From assembly GCA_030278955.1 (NCBI GenBank), contig JAOANR010000014.1, forward strand, positions 19,098,068 through 19,162,067: a stretch of DNA of 64,000 nucleotides, written 5' to 3'. Position numbers and translations under genes: made by a program. The notes below the pieces were generated by a model that was not told the DNA's origin, did not search any database, and saw nothing but the letters and a program-made list of their open reading frames with translations. This document shows, one piece after another, positions 1 to 12,475 of this stretch; the first letter of the stretch is position 1, and each line of letters starts with the position of its first letter. Source of the stretch: Hygrophila difformis. Taxonomy: Eukaryota > Streptophyta > Magnoliopsida > Lamiales > Acanthaceae.

Positions 1-1073
1 GAAGAAAAATTATCTAAGGATGAGAAAGGGAAGAATGTAGATTAGAAACTAATTACTTTATAGAAGCATGTTAAGAAATCTCCTACATCTAAGGGCATCT
101 AGAGTCTAGACTATACATTTCCTATAGTGTAGGAGTCTGTGTAAATCGAGCCAAGAAATCACACTTAAAGGCTATGGAAAGGATTATTAGATATATACAA
201 GTAAAATTTATATTTTAAGATAATGCAATTCGACAATTCCAACAATACCGCACTCTACTATATTTTTATAATTAAATAATTGTAATAAAATTAGATCAAA
301 GTTAATCAAAAAATAACAACAAAAAGTAAAAATATCAATAATGTCATGGGACAAAGAGTATAAAAAGATGAATAAAATAAAATATAAAGTTACGACAATA
401 AAACTTTGACAAGAACAAAATACATCACAAAGTTAAATTTTAAAAATTAATGAATAATGTACTAATTTTGACAACGTTCAAATAAAATAAACATATGATA
501 GACTTACACAATTTATATAATTAAATAATTAAACTTAATTTTTTTATTTATTTTTTTTTTTTTGGATATGTTAGGTTAAACTAAAACTAAAATAAACTAT
601 TATAAATTTGAAAAGAGGACTAAAGTGTAAAAAGCCAAACTTTATGGGTAATAATGAAACATTTCCAAAGTATGAGGTTTAAAATATAATTGGTCAATAT
701 TAAGAACTCATAGGACTATAATGATTATAAAGATATTTTATGGACCAAATAAATTAATAACTAAAGTTAAAATAAAGGATTATTAAGATATTTATCCTGA
801 GTACATGGTAAAGTACAACTTGGGAGGTTAAGTTGGGAAGTTAAAAATACCAAGGGATAATCTATATAATAAATCCTGAATACTTTTTGGCATGTGCAGA
901 CTTTTTTGTCCTTATTAAAATTAATCTATCCTTCTTAATTTTCAGGGGTTAATCAGTCATTATTGACTCATTTTTAAATCAACGGCTCTTGCAAAGACAC
1001 ATAGATGCTGAGTAATTGCCCAGTAATGTCATGTCATCGACCACGTCACCAACATCTAAGTTTAGAAAACAAA
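1..1073. other. AT-rich intergenic DNA, no gene seen
   Basis: Very AT-rich with stop codons in every frame. I see no gene, RNA or complete transposon. A stretch of about 95 bases at its right end (about 960-1055) recurs in degenerate form at about 2667-2755, inside the neighbouring Helitron. Confidence 0.5.
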
Positions 1074-1077
1074 TCTA

Positions 1078-4000
1078 TCTATTAATATAACAAAGTCGTG
1101 TGAAAATCTTCATATATATTTTAAAAGATATAATTCTTTTTATATAAATTATTTTGATTGCATATATAAATCTATCTATTAATATAACAACTTTTTTGAT
1201 ACATACTTCATATATATAAATTATTTTTTTATGTATACTTTTTTTATACATATAATTTTGTAAAAAATAATATTATAATATAATTAAATAAATTTAGTTA
1301 GATTAAAAATTTCTCTCTATAAAATATATAATCCTGTATCAATAAAAGGAATATAATTATGATATTTTTTAAAAAAGTATTTCATTCAAAATATATTGAA
1401 TAACTAAATTTAAGAAATGTTGTGAACTATAAAAATTTAATAAATTTTATATCCTAATTTTTTTTACCTAGCTTAATATTGAAATTAAACAGTATAAATG
1501 AAGTAAATATATGTTTTTAAATTATAGTAAATATATTTATCATATCAAATATTTATAAACATAAAACTATATAATATTAATTCTTTGATCAAATATATAA
1601 TAGTATAGGAGTATTTAAGAAATATTAACATATTATAATATTAATAAATGAATATAATTAAGTTAAAAATATGTGTCTAAAATATAATCCTATATCAATA
1701 TAAGGAATTTAAAATAATATATTTCAAACATTTTTAATTAATGACATATTTTAAATATAAATATTTCATTAAAAATATGGTATAAACATTAAACTAACAT
1801 TAAAAAAATTGATAATATAAAATAACTAATCACTTAAAAATTCCATACCATTTTAGCCAAATTCTACATAATTTTTTTTCTTTCTTAAGAAGAAAAGAAA
1901 GAAAATGAAAAAAAAAAAGAGACTAACACGTATCATAGTTTAACTTTTAGACATAATATCCTTAATCCTTATTTTATTTCAATATAAATATATATATGTA
2001 TATGAAATTCAAAGTAAATTTTTATACAAATTTTTTATATATAAATAATTTGTATTGTAAAAGGATATAAGAAGTATTTTAGTATAAATAATTGTGAAGA
2101 TTTGTGGGAATCATAATTAGTTTTGGATTGTAGAAATATTTTTACCCAAAAGCTCTAATATTTTTTTTAAGTGATCATGACGTTCAAACATGATACAAAA
2201 CATGTGAATATAAACTTTCAATCAAACATATTTACCATTTTATTTTTCACAAAGAATAATCTAAAGTGAACATTTATCATAAATATAAATATACAATACT
2301 AAACTTATCAAGTTTTCCACTTGCTCTCATTATTTTAGATATGAAAGTGAAACTATTTATATTTAGGTTTTTAACATTAAAAATAATTTATTTTATGTTA
2401 TGTTCATTTGGTTGTGTCTTTGAATTTTTCTTCAATCGTCTTATTCTCTCATTTATTTCCCTTTTAAATTTTTGTTACATGCATTCCAACCACTATTTTA
2501 AGCAAAAGCCTTTTTTTTGGTGAACAAGTCTGAGAAGGCGGGCAAAGAGAAAAAAGAAAAAAAAATCGAAAACATAAACAAAAGACTTGAATCTCATGTA
2601 ATTCAAAAAGAAAAAAAAATTATATTCTCATTTTATATCCTCATATAAGTTCAATCATTATACGCTCATTTTTAGATCAAATGCTCTTATTAAAACAAGC
2701 GGGTAGATCGATAGCTGCTGAGTAATGCCATATAATCAAACACGTCATCAGCAAAAAAAAATAAAATAATAAATAAATAAACATTAATAAATTCATCTGT
2801 TCTTTTCTATGTTCCTCTCATCCTCTGCCTCACCAAACGATCCGAGGTTTTCTCTACTAACTTTACTTCAATGCCAATAGTGACTCGCTTCAAAAGCTGT
2901 GTGGATTGCTTGGATAATTCATTCTGGTTGTGCATGCATACTCCCGATTTTATGCAGTGCCTTTAGCTGTAAAAGAAATAGTCAATTTAGCATTTAAGAA
3001 AACTTTTTACCCATTTGCTCCATTGGGCACAAATAATGACCAAGCAATTGGTAGAGCTTAACCTTTCTTTGTTCAAATTATGTTCCTGCAAGAGGGTGGT
3101 AGAAATCTATCCAATATTTTATGTTTATATGCTCCAAGGAAACTCACTATTAACATGTGGCTACTTTGTCGAGCATGGCTTCAATGGTGAAGCTGCATCT
3201 TTTGTAGAAAGTTCATCAAATTTTGAATATCCGTTCCACTCAATTCTTTGATTTTATTGTTCTGAATAAAATTAAGAGGTTGTTCTTTGGGGCATTAAAT
3301 CAAACACAATGATAGGAATGCCAATATAATACCCTTAAGAGTGTTCACTTCTGTTGTTCCGTCGATTGAATGGCCAAAGATTCAATTGATCACGATGAAC
3401 AAATTGAGGAGTTGATTTATAAGGTGTGTGCCAAATCTCATTAATGTAATTATTGATTTTCCTTTTATCCTTGGAGAGTTGATGATTGGCATTCACACAT
3501 AATTCTCACTAACTATTACAAAAACTATACTATTATTATAAGCATAACTTGAATTGCTCTACCTGGAGTGGAGATAGGAATTAGCCTGTGTTGAGAATTT
3601 TTGGTTGTCCTGATGATTATTTTCACTAAATATCAACTAAAAATATTTCTGATATGAAATTGTATCATTTAGGAGTGATAATAAATGTTTTGTTGATGGC
3701 AGGTGGAGGAGTTGTATCAAAAACTCTATAAGTTGGTTGAGAAAATACTTGGTTCCCACTTTCAACCAAGCAGACTAGGTTTCGAGTTTATTTAGCTTTA
3801 GTATTGTGGAATCGAATTATTTAATAGATCATGTGGATAGGAGAGGGAATTGAATTATTAGAAAATTGTTATATCATTCAAGAAAATTCACATAATGGGA
3901 GGAGGGTCGAGGGATAATGGGATGTTAAAATAACTAATTTATAATAAATATGTTTCATTTTAACAATGAAATCCTACATTTGATTGTTAAATTATAAACT

Positions 4001-4209
4001 CTATTCCTCCTTAATTTTTAACTTTATATCTCTAAACTCTAAACCATTACTCAAAATCATTACAATTTAAAATTATCATTGACTATGAATTCCAAATTGT
4101 ATACTTCTACGTATTTATTTTGTTCATTCAACTAAAAAAATATATATTAGTTCTATTCATAATAAGAAAGCAATACGGCCGTGCGCAACGCGCGGGCCAA
4201 AAATGCTAG
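1078..4209 (+). mobile_element. Probable non-autonomous Helitron with captured exons
   Basis: The right end is a textbook Helitron 3' terminus: a GC-rich hairpin at about 4176-4198 (arms CCGTGCG and CGCGCGG, one G-T pair) about 8 bases before CTAG, followed by T at 4210. The proposed 5' end has the family-typical start TCTATTAATATAACAAAG after an A. The same motif recurs at 1171-1190, so the exact 5' end is uncertain. There is no Rep/helicase frame, so the element is non-autonomous. It contains exon-like fragments near 3370-3795. The 3' end is firm; the span is inferred. Confidence 0.6.
3370..3795 (+). pseudogene. Two spliceable exon fragments of an unrecognised gene, probably Helitron-captured
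   Basis: An ATG at 3370 opens 18 codons (MAKDSIDHDEQIEELIYK) ending at a GT donor at 3424. A TTTTGTTGATGGCAG acceptor ends at 3702, and the next exon (3703-3795) continues in phase as VEELYQKLYKLVEKILG and stops at 3793-3795. The 48-residue product is charged and heptad-like, suggesting a short coiled coil. I do not recognise the parent gene. Its position inside a Helitron and the early stop suggest a captured, truncated copy rather than a working gene. Confidence 0.35.
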
Positions 4210-4210
4210 T

Positions 4211-4577
4211 ATGAAAGAAAAGTTTATAGGGTGTGGGGTATTCGCAATTATCGAATGCAATTTGCTCCAACTGTCTTAGTGGTTTGGCTGAGTCTTCCTG
4301 TGAAGACGAGCCCGCATAGTTTAATTGTTCCCATTCAATTCACTCTCTCCCACAGCCACACACATAAAAATATGTGTTTCTTTTTATCTTTTAAAATTTC
4401 CACAGCACGACAATGAGGAATCCATCGTAAACGACATTATAGCATTCTTCAATTAGTGATACAGTCAAGCTACAGAAAATTTCTTACACACTATTGCCTC
4501 CTCCTTTCCATACACTGATACACCTATTCACATTTAATAGTAGTATACCCTGAGATTCTTGGGTAGAGATATCGATC
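4211..4577 (+). promoter_or_regulatory. Upstream region of NLR1
   Basis: This stretch between the Helitron end and the NLR1 start codon must hold the promoter and leader of NLR1. No strong TATA box or named element stands out. The Helitron terminus lies only 368 bases upstream of the ATG, so it may have replaced or moved distal promoter sequence. Confidence 0.35.
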
Positions 4578-7485
4578 ATGGCTTCCTTTGCAGCTCTCGT
4601 TTCTCTTCAAACCATTATTCATACCCTCCGGAATCACCCCAACCCTCCTATTTCTCTTTACAGCCACCAAGCTGAGTCCTTGCTCCAAAATGTTAATTTC
4701 CTGCAAGAATTCCTTGAACTCTATTCCCATCGTGAGTTTTATTCGGCAGAGGATTTAGACAGTCTCATCAAATGTGCTGCTTATGCTGCCGAAGACGTCA
4801 TTGAATCCTATATAGTGGATCAAATTGGTGGATCCACAAGCAAAGTTGAAGGCAGTAATAATGGTGATCGCTTCTATCAAGATCTACAGATGGTTGTTGA
4901 AGAGATGGATCGTATAAAGACAAAAGCTATGGAGATTAAAGAGAAGCTGGGACATGAAGATCATGAAAGTGGGAGTTGGGCGTTCGATGCTTCACCAGAT
5001 GCAGTTCCATCCTTGAAGCAGCAAGGCGTCGTGGTGGGCTTTGATGAAGTCTTGGAGGACTTGTTGGATAAGCTCACTCGGAACCAGCAATCTTGTCGCC
5101 AAATCATACCCATAGTTGGTATGGGTGGTATCGGTAAGACTACGCTTGCTCTTAAAGCCTTCGAACATTGCCTTGTTGCAAACCATTTTGATATTCGAGT
5201 TTGGGTTACAATTCCTCAAAAATTCAAAGCGCGGGACATTCTCATAGAAATATTATGTCAAAGAAGCCATGGTAGCAAGGACACATTGAGCCAATTGAGT
5301 GAAGATCAATTAGGAGAAAGAATAGATAAAGAATTTTCAGGCATGAGGTATCTGGTTGTGATGGATGACTTGTGGAGTAGTGAGGCGTGGGATGATATTA
5401 AAAGTTATTTTCATGATAAGAAGAATGGGAGTGTCATGATAGTGACCACTAGGATATCAAATTTGGCCCTTCAGCTAACAAATTCCAGCAGCATTGAACT
5501 CAATCTGCTAGATGAAGATAAAAGTTGGGAGCTTTTTAACAAAACGTTGTCTCGAGAAGATGGTTGTCCATCAGAATTGGAGAAGATTGGCAAATCAATT
5601 GTAAAAAATTGTAGAGGACTTCCCTTGTCCATTGTTGTTATTGGAGCCCTCTTGGCGAAGTCCGAACAAACAAAACAGTGTTGGGAATATGTTGCTAGAA
5701 TTTTAAGTCCAATTGTGAATTTAGAGAATGATGAACAATGCTTGAAATCACTGTCTTTGAGTTACAGGCATCTACCAATTCATCTGAAGTCATGTTTTCT
5801 CTACATGGGCATTTTTCCTGAGGATGCAAGAATTGAAATCTCATGGCTTGTCAAGTTATTAGTTGCCGAAGGATTTTTGAAACCCATTGATGGCATGATC
5901 ATGGAAGATGTTGTGGAGAAATACATAAATGATCTTGTGGAAAGAAATTTGATATTAGTTGATGAATGGGGATCCACTGGGAAGATAAAGAGTTGCAAGA
6001 TCCATGATTTGTTAAGGGATTTATGTATAAGAGAAGCTCATAAGGATAGCTTTTTTTGTGATGTGAGGAAGCACAAACATGCAGGGGATGATGATCACAC
6101 AGGAGCACAATGGTATGTAGGGAATCTTCATTCTGCATCAGGCTTGGATGCACAGCGGCGCATTGTGGTTCGGGGGAGGGTTTTAAAGGAAGAGTATCCA
6201 CATCAAGAAGAACTTCATACCGGCTTGGAGTCTGCATCACATGTTCGTTCCATCATTGTATCGGATTTTGAGGAGGATGAGGGTATCCCGGATTTGAATT
6301 TCAGATTGTTGAGGGTATTATTAACAGGAGATGGTTTGAAGAAATATGGACTTCCGTCAAGAGAGGATGCCAGTTGTATGAAACATGCTTTTCAATTTTA
6401 CAACTCTCGATACCTCACCCTTCGGATCAATAAGTCTGTTGAGTTGTTGAACCTTTCTTCTGTTGCACGCTTTTGGAATCTTCAAACACTGATTATTCAT
6501 GCGGATTTGGATGATGAACTTGTTGCCATACCAATTGAAATTTGGAAGTTGCCTCAACTTCGACATATCTATTATGATGAGATTCTCGAGGCTCCAAGCA
6601 CTGTTGATGATGACGACAACTTTGTTATGTGGAATCTAACGAGTCTTTCTAGTGTGCGTAACTTCAGGAGTGGTGAAGTGGTTAAAAGAATCCCCAATAT
6701 CAAGAATCTAGGGCTTGAGTATGATCTCAATGAATACATCAATCTTGAGCAGTTGTATAAACTAGAAAGCCTTAAGTTAAGCCTGTTGTATAGTCGTGCA
6801 GTAGAAGCAGCAGCAAGGCGAAGGGAAACGTTGCTTCACAGATTGGCATTATTCCCACATTCACTAAAAAAGTTATTTTTTGATAGTCATAGTCAATATT
6901 ATTGGGATGAGGTGAGCACAATGATGGGTGCTCTACCCAACCTTCAAAAGCTTGTTCTGCAATTCATTAAAGGTACTGAGTGGAGACTGACAGAAGAAGA
7001 AGGGCAATTCTCAAGTCTAAAAGTGCTGAAATTAATTTTCTGCGAAGATTTGGAATGTTGGACAATAGAAGGCGCTCCTTTCCCACTCCTCCAGCGCTTT
7101 TCTCTTGTGGCGTTGCCTAAGTTAAGAGAGATCCCTTGTGAAATTGGGAAGATCCCAAACATTCAATCAATAGATGTGGTTTGCAGTGATTCTTGTGTTG
7201 AATCAGCTAAAAGAATAGCAGAAAAACAAGAACAACTTGGGAATCCTAACCTTCTTCAAGTGTCCGTCACACTTGAGGATGAGAAGAATAATAGAGATCT
7301 ACAGAGCTTACGAAGCGCTAATTTTAAGGTAAATACACATGATTACTTTTATTGGCCAACTATAATGCTATTCTATCTTGTTATGATTTATCCATATATA
7401 TATATATGTTTTTATGTTTCATCCAACATTCATTATGCATCATCATCATTCACGAGTTTCATGATTTTTGCAGATTATTATGTAG
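4578..7485 (+). CDS. R1-type CC-NB-ARC-LRR disease resistance protein (NLR1)
   Basis: Intracellular immune receptor of the coiled-coil NLR class, closest in style to late-blight R1A/R1B homologues. Domains in order: an Rx-like N-terminal coiled coil (about residues 1-120), P-loop GMGGIGKTT (about 181-189), kinase-2 LVVMDDLW (about 258-265), RNBS-B GSVMIVTTR, GLPL motif CRGLPL (about 343-348), an MHD-position motif reading IHDLLRDL (about 474) with Ile in place of Met, then LRRs to about residue 910. The ATG at 4578 matches the paralog's start. The open frame runs to 7496, but AAG|GTAAAT at 7328/7329 is a good donor and TTTTTGCAG at 7473 a good acceptor, giving exons 4578-7328 and 7474-7485 (920 residues, ending NFKIIM). 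A second acceptor at 7695 gives an alternative end. Compared with NLR2 it lacks about 17 residues between NB-ARC and LRR. Confidence 0.93.
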
Positions 7486-7760
7486 AGGCCCTGTAAAAGC
7501 GTGAAACAAATGGTTTGGTTTGCGGAACTCTCATAATCACAAACACACTAACCACGCACTCCTAATCAAGATTCATAACAACTCCTATGTAATGACATTA
7601 TGACATATTGTTGTGCTCTTGTGCATATATATTTTGCCAACTATATATGTAATGCTATTCTGTCTTGGTATCAATGAGTTTGATGATTTTTGCAGGTTAA
7701 ATATACATGAAACAAATGACTTATTGCTCTGCGGAACTCTCATATTTACAAAACGTATGG
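7450..7760 (+). repeat. Duplicated 3'-exon region of NLR1
   Basis: The block around 7450-7560 (GAGTTTCATGATTTTTGCAG, then a short exon, GTGAAACAAATGG, GCGGAACTCTCATA) is repeated with divergence at about 7672-7760 (GAGTTTGATGATTTTTGCAG, ATGAAACAAATGAC, GCGGAACTCTCATA). Each copy carries a usable splice acceptor, at 7473 and 7695. NLR1 therefore has two candidate terminal exons, where NLR2 has one recognisable terminal exon. Confidence 0.65.
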
Positions 7761-7904
7761 AGGTTTTCTATATATAGTTTATCTTTTTACCCACAAAAAA
7801 TAAGGACATCATGTTGCATTAATTAATACACTAATTAAATTTAAATTTTCAACATATTTCTTCACCCCATAAATTATTGCTTTCTTCTATTTTGACCCAA
7901 AAAA

Positions 7905-7990
7905 TGTGAAAAGTTTTGGCTTCATAAGGACTCGAACATCCCCCTCAACTCACCAACCCACATCTTTAACCACTTAGACTACATTTAATA
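7905..7990 (-). mobile_element. Possible tRNA-derived SINE fragment
   Basis: Read on the minus strand, this has a pol III A-box-like stretch (TAGTCTAAGTGGTTAAAG) followed by a B-box-like GTTCGAGTCC at tRNA-like spacing. No TSD or clear end was found, and it is not obviously the same family as the other SINEs here. Confidence 0.35.
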
Positions 7991-8292
7991 CACCAAATTG
8001 TTGTTGTGAAGTCTCGGGGTGACGCGATACAGAGTGCCCCGTGTGCCATCCTACTAACTTACATTTCATGTTTTTTGTGTAATATTGTATATATCTAATT
8101 AAAATATATAATAAAATAGATAATTCTGTAAAATAAATTTATAAATACCAAAATCAATATTTAAAAATTAAATTAAAATAAAATTATTAAAAGAAATAAT
8201 TTTTTTGAAACAAATGCCTCAAGAAGCAGGCTAAATAAAAAAATCAAGCATAAATTACAAGGAAGAAAACCAAGGTATAACTACATGATGAA

Positions 8293-10341
8293 TGTAACAC
8301 CTTGAATTTTTATACTCTATCCATTATATTTTTATTTTTATGAGATTGTATATTCTCTTAATATTTTTGAGGATATTATTTTATTTTTGAAGTTTTTAAA
8401 ATTATACTAAAGTGTATTATTGTATTTTAAATTATTTGTTTGTAAGAAGGTTATTTTATTGATATTATGCATATATTTATTAAAGTTTAAGTACTATTAT
8501 TTTTAAATTTTACTACTATGATTATGATTATATAAGATTTTGGTTACTTGTTAAAAAAAAAACAAAAAAAAAAACAAAAGGCCAACGTAGCAATACATAT
8601 AATATAAAATAATGTAGGCTACAGTAACCTTACTTTTCATCCCATTGAATGAATTAATGTGGCAATCCTTTTCAATTGTCTATATATAGCTGTGAAGCAA
8701 AAAAATTGTCTATATATAGCCACGTTACCCTTCTTTTCATTCACTATCTTCTAAGCTTACAACCTAAGGTAAGCTAGTTAATTTTTATATTATTATTATT
8801 GTTGTTGTTGTTGTTGTTGTTGGGGTGACGACTTTGCGTCGCCCCGACCTATTGGGGTGATGCTACTTGCGTTGCCCTAGCCCCGGTCTTTCTTTTAAAG
8901 GAGGACCTTAGTTTAAATTTTCGTAGCAGATAGTAGCTGGGAAGGCGCCAAGGCTCTGTTAGGCAAGTCGGTGTTAGTATAAATTTTGCAGTAGAGTAAG
9001 TTTTCTATGCTTTTCTGCCATTATTATTTTTATTGGCTTTCCTTATTTATTTAATTTGTCTTTGCTTGGCTTTCCTTTTTCCACCTTCCTTATTTATTTA
9101 GGTTGTCTTTGCTTTAGTAGTAGGCCTTTATTTTTGTTCCTGCTTTAGTAGTTGGCAATATTTTTGGTTCTTGCCCTACTAGTAGTAGGCTTTTATTGTT
9201 TCTTATTGGCCTACAATATCCGTTGTCGCTTGCTCGTTCCTTGATCTTGTTTTAGTTGTTAGCCTTGTTATTCCTGCTGCATTTGCTTCCGATGCGTATT
9301 TCCTCTTGGCTTCGTTTTAATTACCTTTGATTTACGAAGATACTCGCTGTATAAATAACCAATTTGAGTATATGTCCTAAGTACGGCAACATAGGTTATA
9401 GCCATCCCGCCGAGGGGTTTCATGGCATATATGAGTGAGACCGATTTATTGATGATCTTTGTTGAACCTGGTGAGGTAATCCAACTTGTTGTTGACTCTT
9501 TGGCCTGCGGGCACTCTTGAAGGGTAATTATCTATTGGTTAATAGATAACGAGCATGATTGAGGTTGACTTGCCGTGTGACGGTCCGTGTTCACTAGGTG
9601 CTGGAAAATGCCATAGAGAGTGACCCTGAACTAACTGAGATCGGGTGAGACCGGGATTTAGTACAGATAAGTAGTGTGAGGTTCATTCTGAATCTCTCTA
9701 ACATGCATGAAACCATTGAAATGATTATTCATATCTTGGCATTTGCCCTTGTTGAAGATTTCGGGTTGATCCAGAATTTAATACTATATATTGTTGAATT
9801 GCTGGTTGCTAATTTGAGAGTACCATTATTATGTTGCCCCTATTGTTGAGCTCCTGCTTATTGATTTGAAAGCAGCCTTCTTCTGTCTATAGTTGTTTGG
9901 TTGTTCGTTGGTTCCGAGTATAGGGAACTTACCAGCGAATCCGTCGCTGATAATCATTCTTTCTTCATTCTTTTTCCTTCCAGGTTAAGATTAAAGACTG
10001 ACAGGGGAAGGGAACACTACACCTGCATATTTTCTGCACATAAACTTTTCATTAGTTTTGGAAGATGTCAGAATTTTGACAACGCTGCATTGTGATTTTG
10101 CTATCTTGTGTATAATATCAAAAATGGTTCTTATTCCAACATTGTATATTGTTTTCAGAAATGATATTTGTTTTTAATGAAATATTATAGCTATTGTCGT
10201 TAAGCATGGTTGTTTGAAATGGATAAATGGTATACTCGTTTTAGCCTTAGCATCTCCCGAATAAGCCCGATGTGTCAGATCGAGTCTAATTTAGGAGGTG
10301 TGGCGGTAACACCCGCGAGTCGGAAAAACCGGGGTGTTACA
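8293..10341 (+). repeat. 5' LTR
   Basis: 2049 bases, TG...CA ends. It differs from the 3' LTR mainly by about 30 extra bases near 8690-8720, where TTGTCTATATATAG is duplicated, and by the length of a GTT microsatellite near 8800. TATATATAG followed by a C/T-rich stretch could be promoter sequence. Short open frames inside are not conserved genes. Confidence 0.95.
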
Positions 10342-10344
10342 GAG

Positions 10345-10356
10345 TGGTATCAGAGC
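10345..10356 (+). promoter_or_regulatory. Primer-binding site, initiator tRNA-Met type
   Basis: TGGTATCAGAGC begins three bases after the 5' LTR. This is the usual plant retrotransposon sequence complementary to the 3' end of initiator tRNA-Met, and it primes minus-strand DNA synthesis. Confidence 0.93.
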
Positions 10357-11355
10357 ATCCAACTATTTTTCAAAAGTCATTTCTATAAAAGAATTTTTGA
10401 ACGACGACATCTTCCAGGCGATCTATACTTTCAAATTTTGCATAAGTTGCAATGCACTATACTGGGTTATTTGGGTAGGTAGATCTGTACTTAGTATTTA
10501 AATATTGTAGAAAATGTCCTCCCTAAATGATTCGTGACAAATGATAGTAGCGGGGACTAGGTTGGTCCCGAGAACACGGAACTGCGATACGAAGTCTGGG
10601 AAGAAGAAGAGAGTATTGATCCTTTTTTTTTTACTATGATAACTTTATTTTCTGTCAAGCGTTCCTTTATAAGAAATATTCATAATCATGTAAGAGTATC
10701 CCTCTCAAATTTGGTGATTTTTGGTCAACTCGTGAATAAGTTATGGATTTGTGACCCACTGTAGGTCGTTTGTTCACTGTTAGTGAATTAGAAGTTATGA
10801 TTTTCTGAAATATCCATTTTTGGACGATTTGTAGTGCTCAACTTAAAAAGATTTCTTCTTCGAAAATGGTCATATACATGTTATCTAGTTGCTGTAAACA
10901 TTTCAATACTTTTGAGTATGATTTGGTATTTTTAACCACTGTTGAAATGAAAGCATCACTTGTTGAAATCTTATTGTAGTATGACTTGTTCACTGTGCTA
11001 CAAAGATGTCGATTTTTGAACTGTTTTTCCGGTCCATATTTTAAAAAAGTGCAAAACATGAAAATTTGTTCCCTCTAGGTGTTGTGCATCTTCAGTCCAA
11101 ATTTCATTGGATGGTGCATGAATTTTTAAATCGATTGTGGCGTAAAACTACGACATAGTGTTTTGCGAAATGATTATCTTTTGAAATGGTTGAACTATGA
11201 TCGGAAATCTTTTTTTCGGAAAAGAAATTTTTAAACCATTGTGCTAAAATATCGAGAAGGACGCCTTGTTATAATCTTCTTGAGGGTAAGTGCACTTGGT
11301 GGAGCCCGCTGGGCCGCACCCTCTCATAGCCAAAACGGGCATTATGTTGTGGAAT

Positions 11356-11711
11356 GATGTATGTGTCTATACTCCCAGATGTATCTGTATGGGTCATTTG
11401 GGGCTCCGAAGTGGGTCTGTATAGAGGCCGCTGCACTCATATCGATGTATGTGTCTATACTCCCGGATGTATCCGTATGGGTTATCTGGGGCTTCGGAGT
11501 GGGTCTGTATAGAGGCCGCTGCAGTCATAATGATGTATGTGTCTATACTCCTAGATGTATCCTATGGGTTATCTGGGGCTCCGAAGTGTGTCTGTATAGA
11601 GGCCGCTGCAATCATTAGTGAATGATGTATGTGACTATACTCCTGGATATATCCGTATGGGTTATCTGGGGCTACGGAGTGTGTCTGTATAGAGGCCGCT
11701 GCAGTCATATT
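11356..11711 (+). repeat. Four ~88-bp tandem repeats inside the LTR element
   Basis: Units start at 11356, 11444, 11532 and 11624 (periods 88, 88, 92). Each begins GATGTATGTG and carries GTCTGTATAGAGGCCGCTGC near its end. They drift by point changes. The 85-residue open frame across them is a by-product of the repeat. Tandem arrays of this sort are common in untranslated parts of plant Ty3/gypsy elements. Confidence 0.9.
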
Positions 11712-12015
11712 GTGGCTTGTGGACATAAGGGCCCAAGCACAATGGGGAGTCCTCGATCATAATATGCCAATGGTAAAAGAATGGATTCGTGGAACAAGGG
11801 GGAAACAAGTATTTTGAAACTGGAACAATCTTGCGTTTTTAAATTCATCACTCTTTTTTTTTTTTAAACCAAACTTTTCATAAAATTCATCTTCCTAAAA
11901 TTTTCATGATTCAGTGTTGTGTGTTAACATATTCAGTATATGAGTGATTGGGTCATATAAGTTTTGGAGTGTATCTGTAATCTCGTCTATAAGCTTGATA
12001 TACCACTAGAATTGG

Positions 12016-12252
12016 GTGCAGTTCATGATGTTTTACACATCTCACAACTGCGAAAGTAGGATCACGATTGAACGTACGCCCTCCACCCGAACGATAATTT
12101 TGGTTGAAGATCTCACTTATGAATCGAAACCCCTTCGGATCATCGACACTAAGGAGCGAAAGATGAGGAAGAAGACGGCACGCCTAGTTAGAGTTATTTG
12201 GTCGAACCATGGCACTGAAGATCAAAATTGGGAATTGGAAGCTGAGATGTAA
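12016..12252 (+). pseudogene. Remnant of gypsy pol C-terminus (integrase tail / chromodomain)
   Basis: The frame contains VEDLTYESKPLRIIDTKERK and VRVIWSNHGTEDQNWELEAEM, which match the pattern of chromovirus integrase tails (EDLTYEE-P-RI-D-K ... VKVLW-NH-EEATWE-E). It has no N-terminal integrase core, no start of its own, and a TAA at 12250 where the family normally continues with Arg; KYQELFLEN is still readable after the stop. A non-functional leftover of the autonomous parent. Confidence 0.8.
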
Positions 12253-12312
12253 CAAAAGTATCAAGAACTCTTTCTCGAGAACGACGTAGTTATGAGGGCA
12301 TAACTAAAATCC

Positions 12313-12475
12313 TAAGCGGGGGAGGATGTAACACTCCACATAACTACGTTGGTTTCAACATGGTATGATTTTATTTTAGTATATTTTATTTTGACTTGGC
12401 GGTGATCACTTACCTCGGTTATAAAGAACGAAATATTGACTTCGGGGACGAAGTCATTTCATAAGTGGGGTAAAT
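12313..12475 (+). other. Polypurine-tract region, with two candidate element ends
   Basis: GCGGGGGAGGA at about 12316-12326 directly precedes TGTAACACT, which looks exactly like a polypurine tract joined to an LTR start. The real 3' LTR begins only at 12476, after GGGGACGAAGTC and AAGTGGGGTAAAT, a second gypsy-like 3' end. The internal region therefore carries two successive 3'-end signatures. Confidence 0.55.

Noticed and set aside
2266..2523. 85-residue hydrophobic frame
   Set aside because: It starts with GTG, sits in AT-rich DNA and shows only Phe/Leu/Ile bias.
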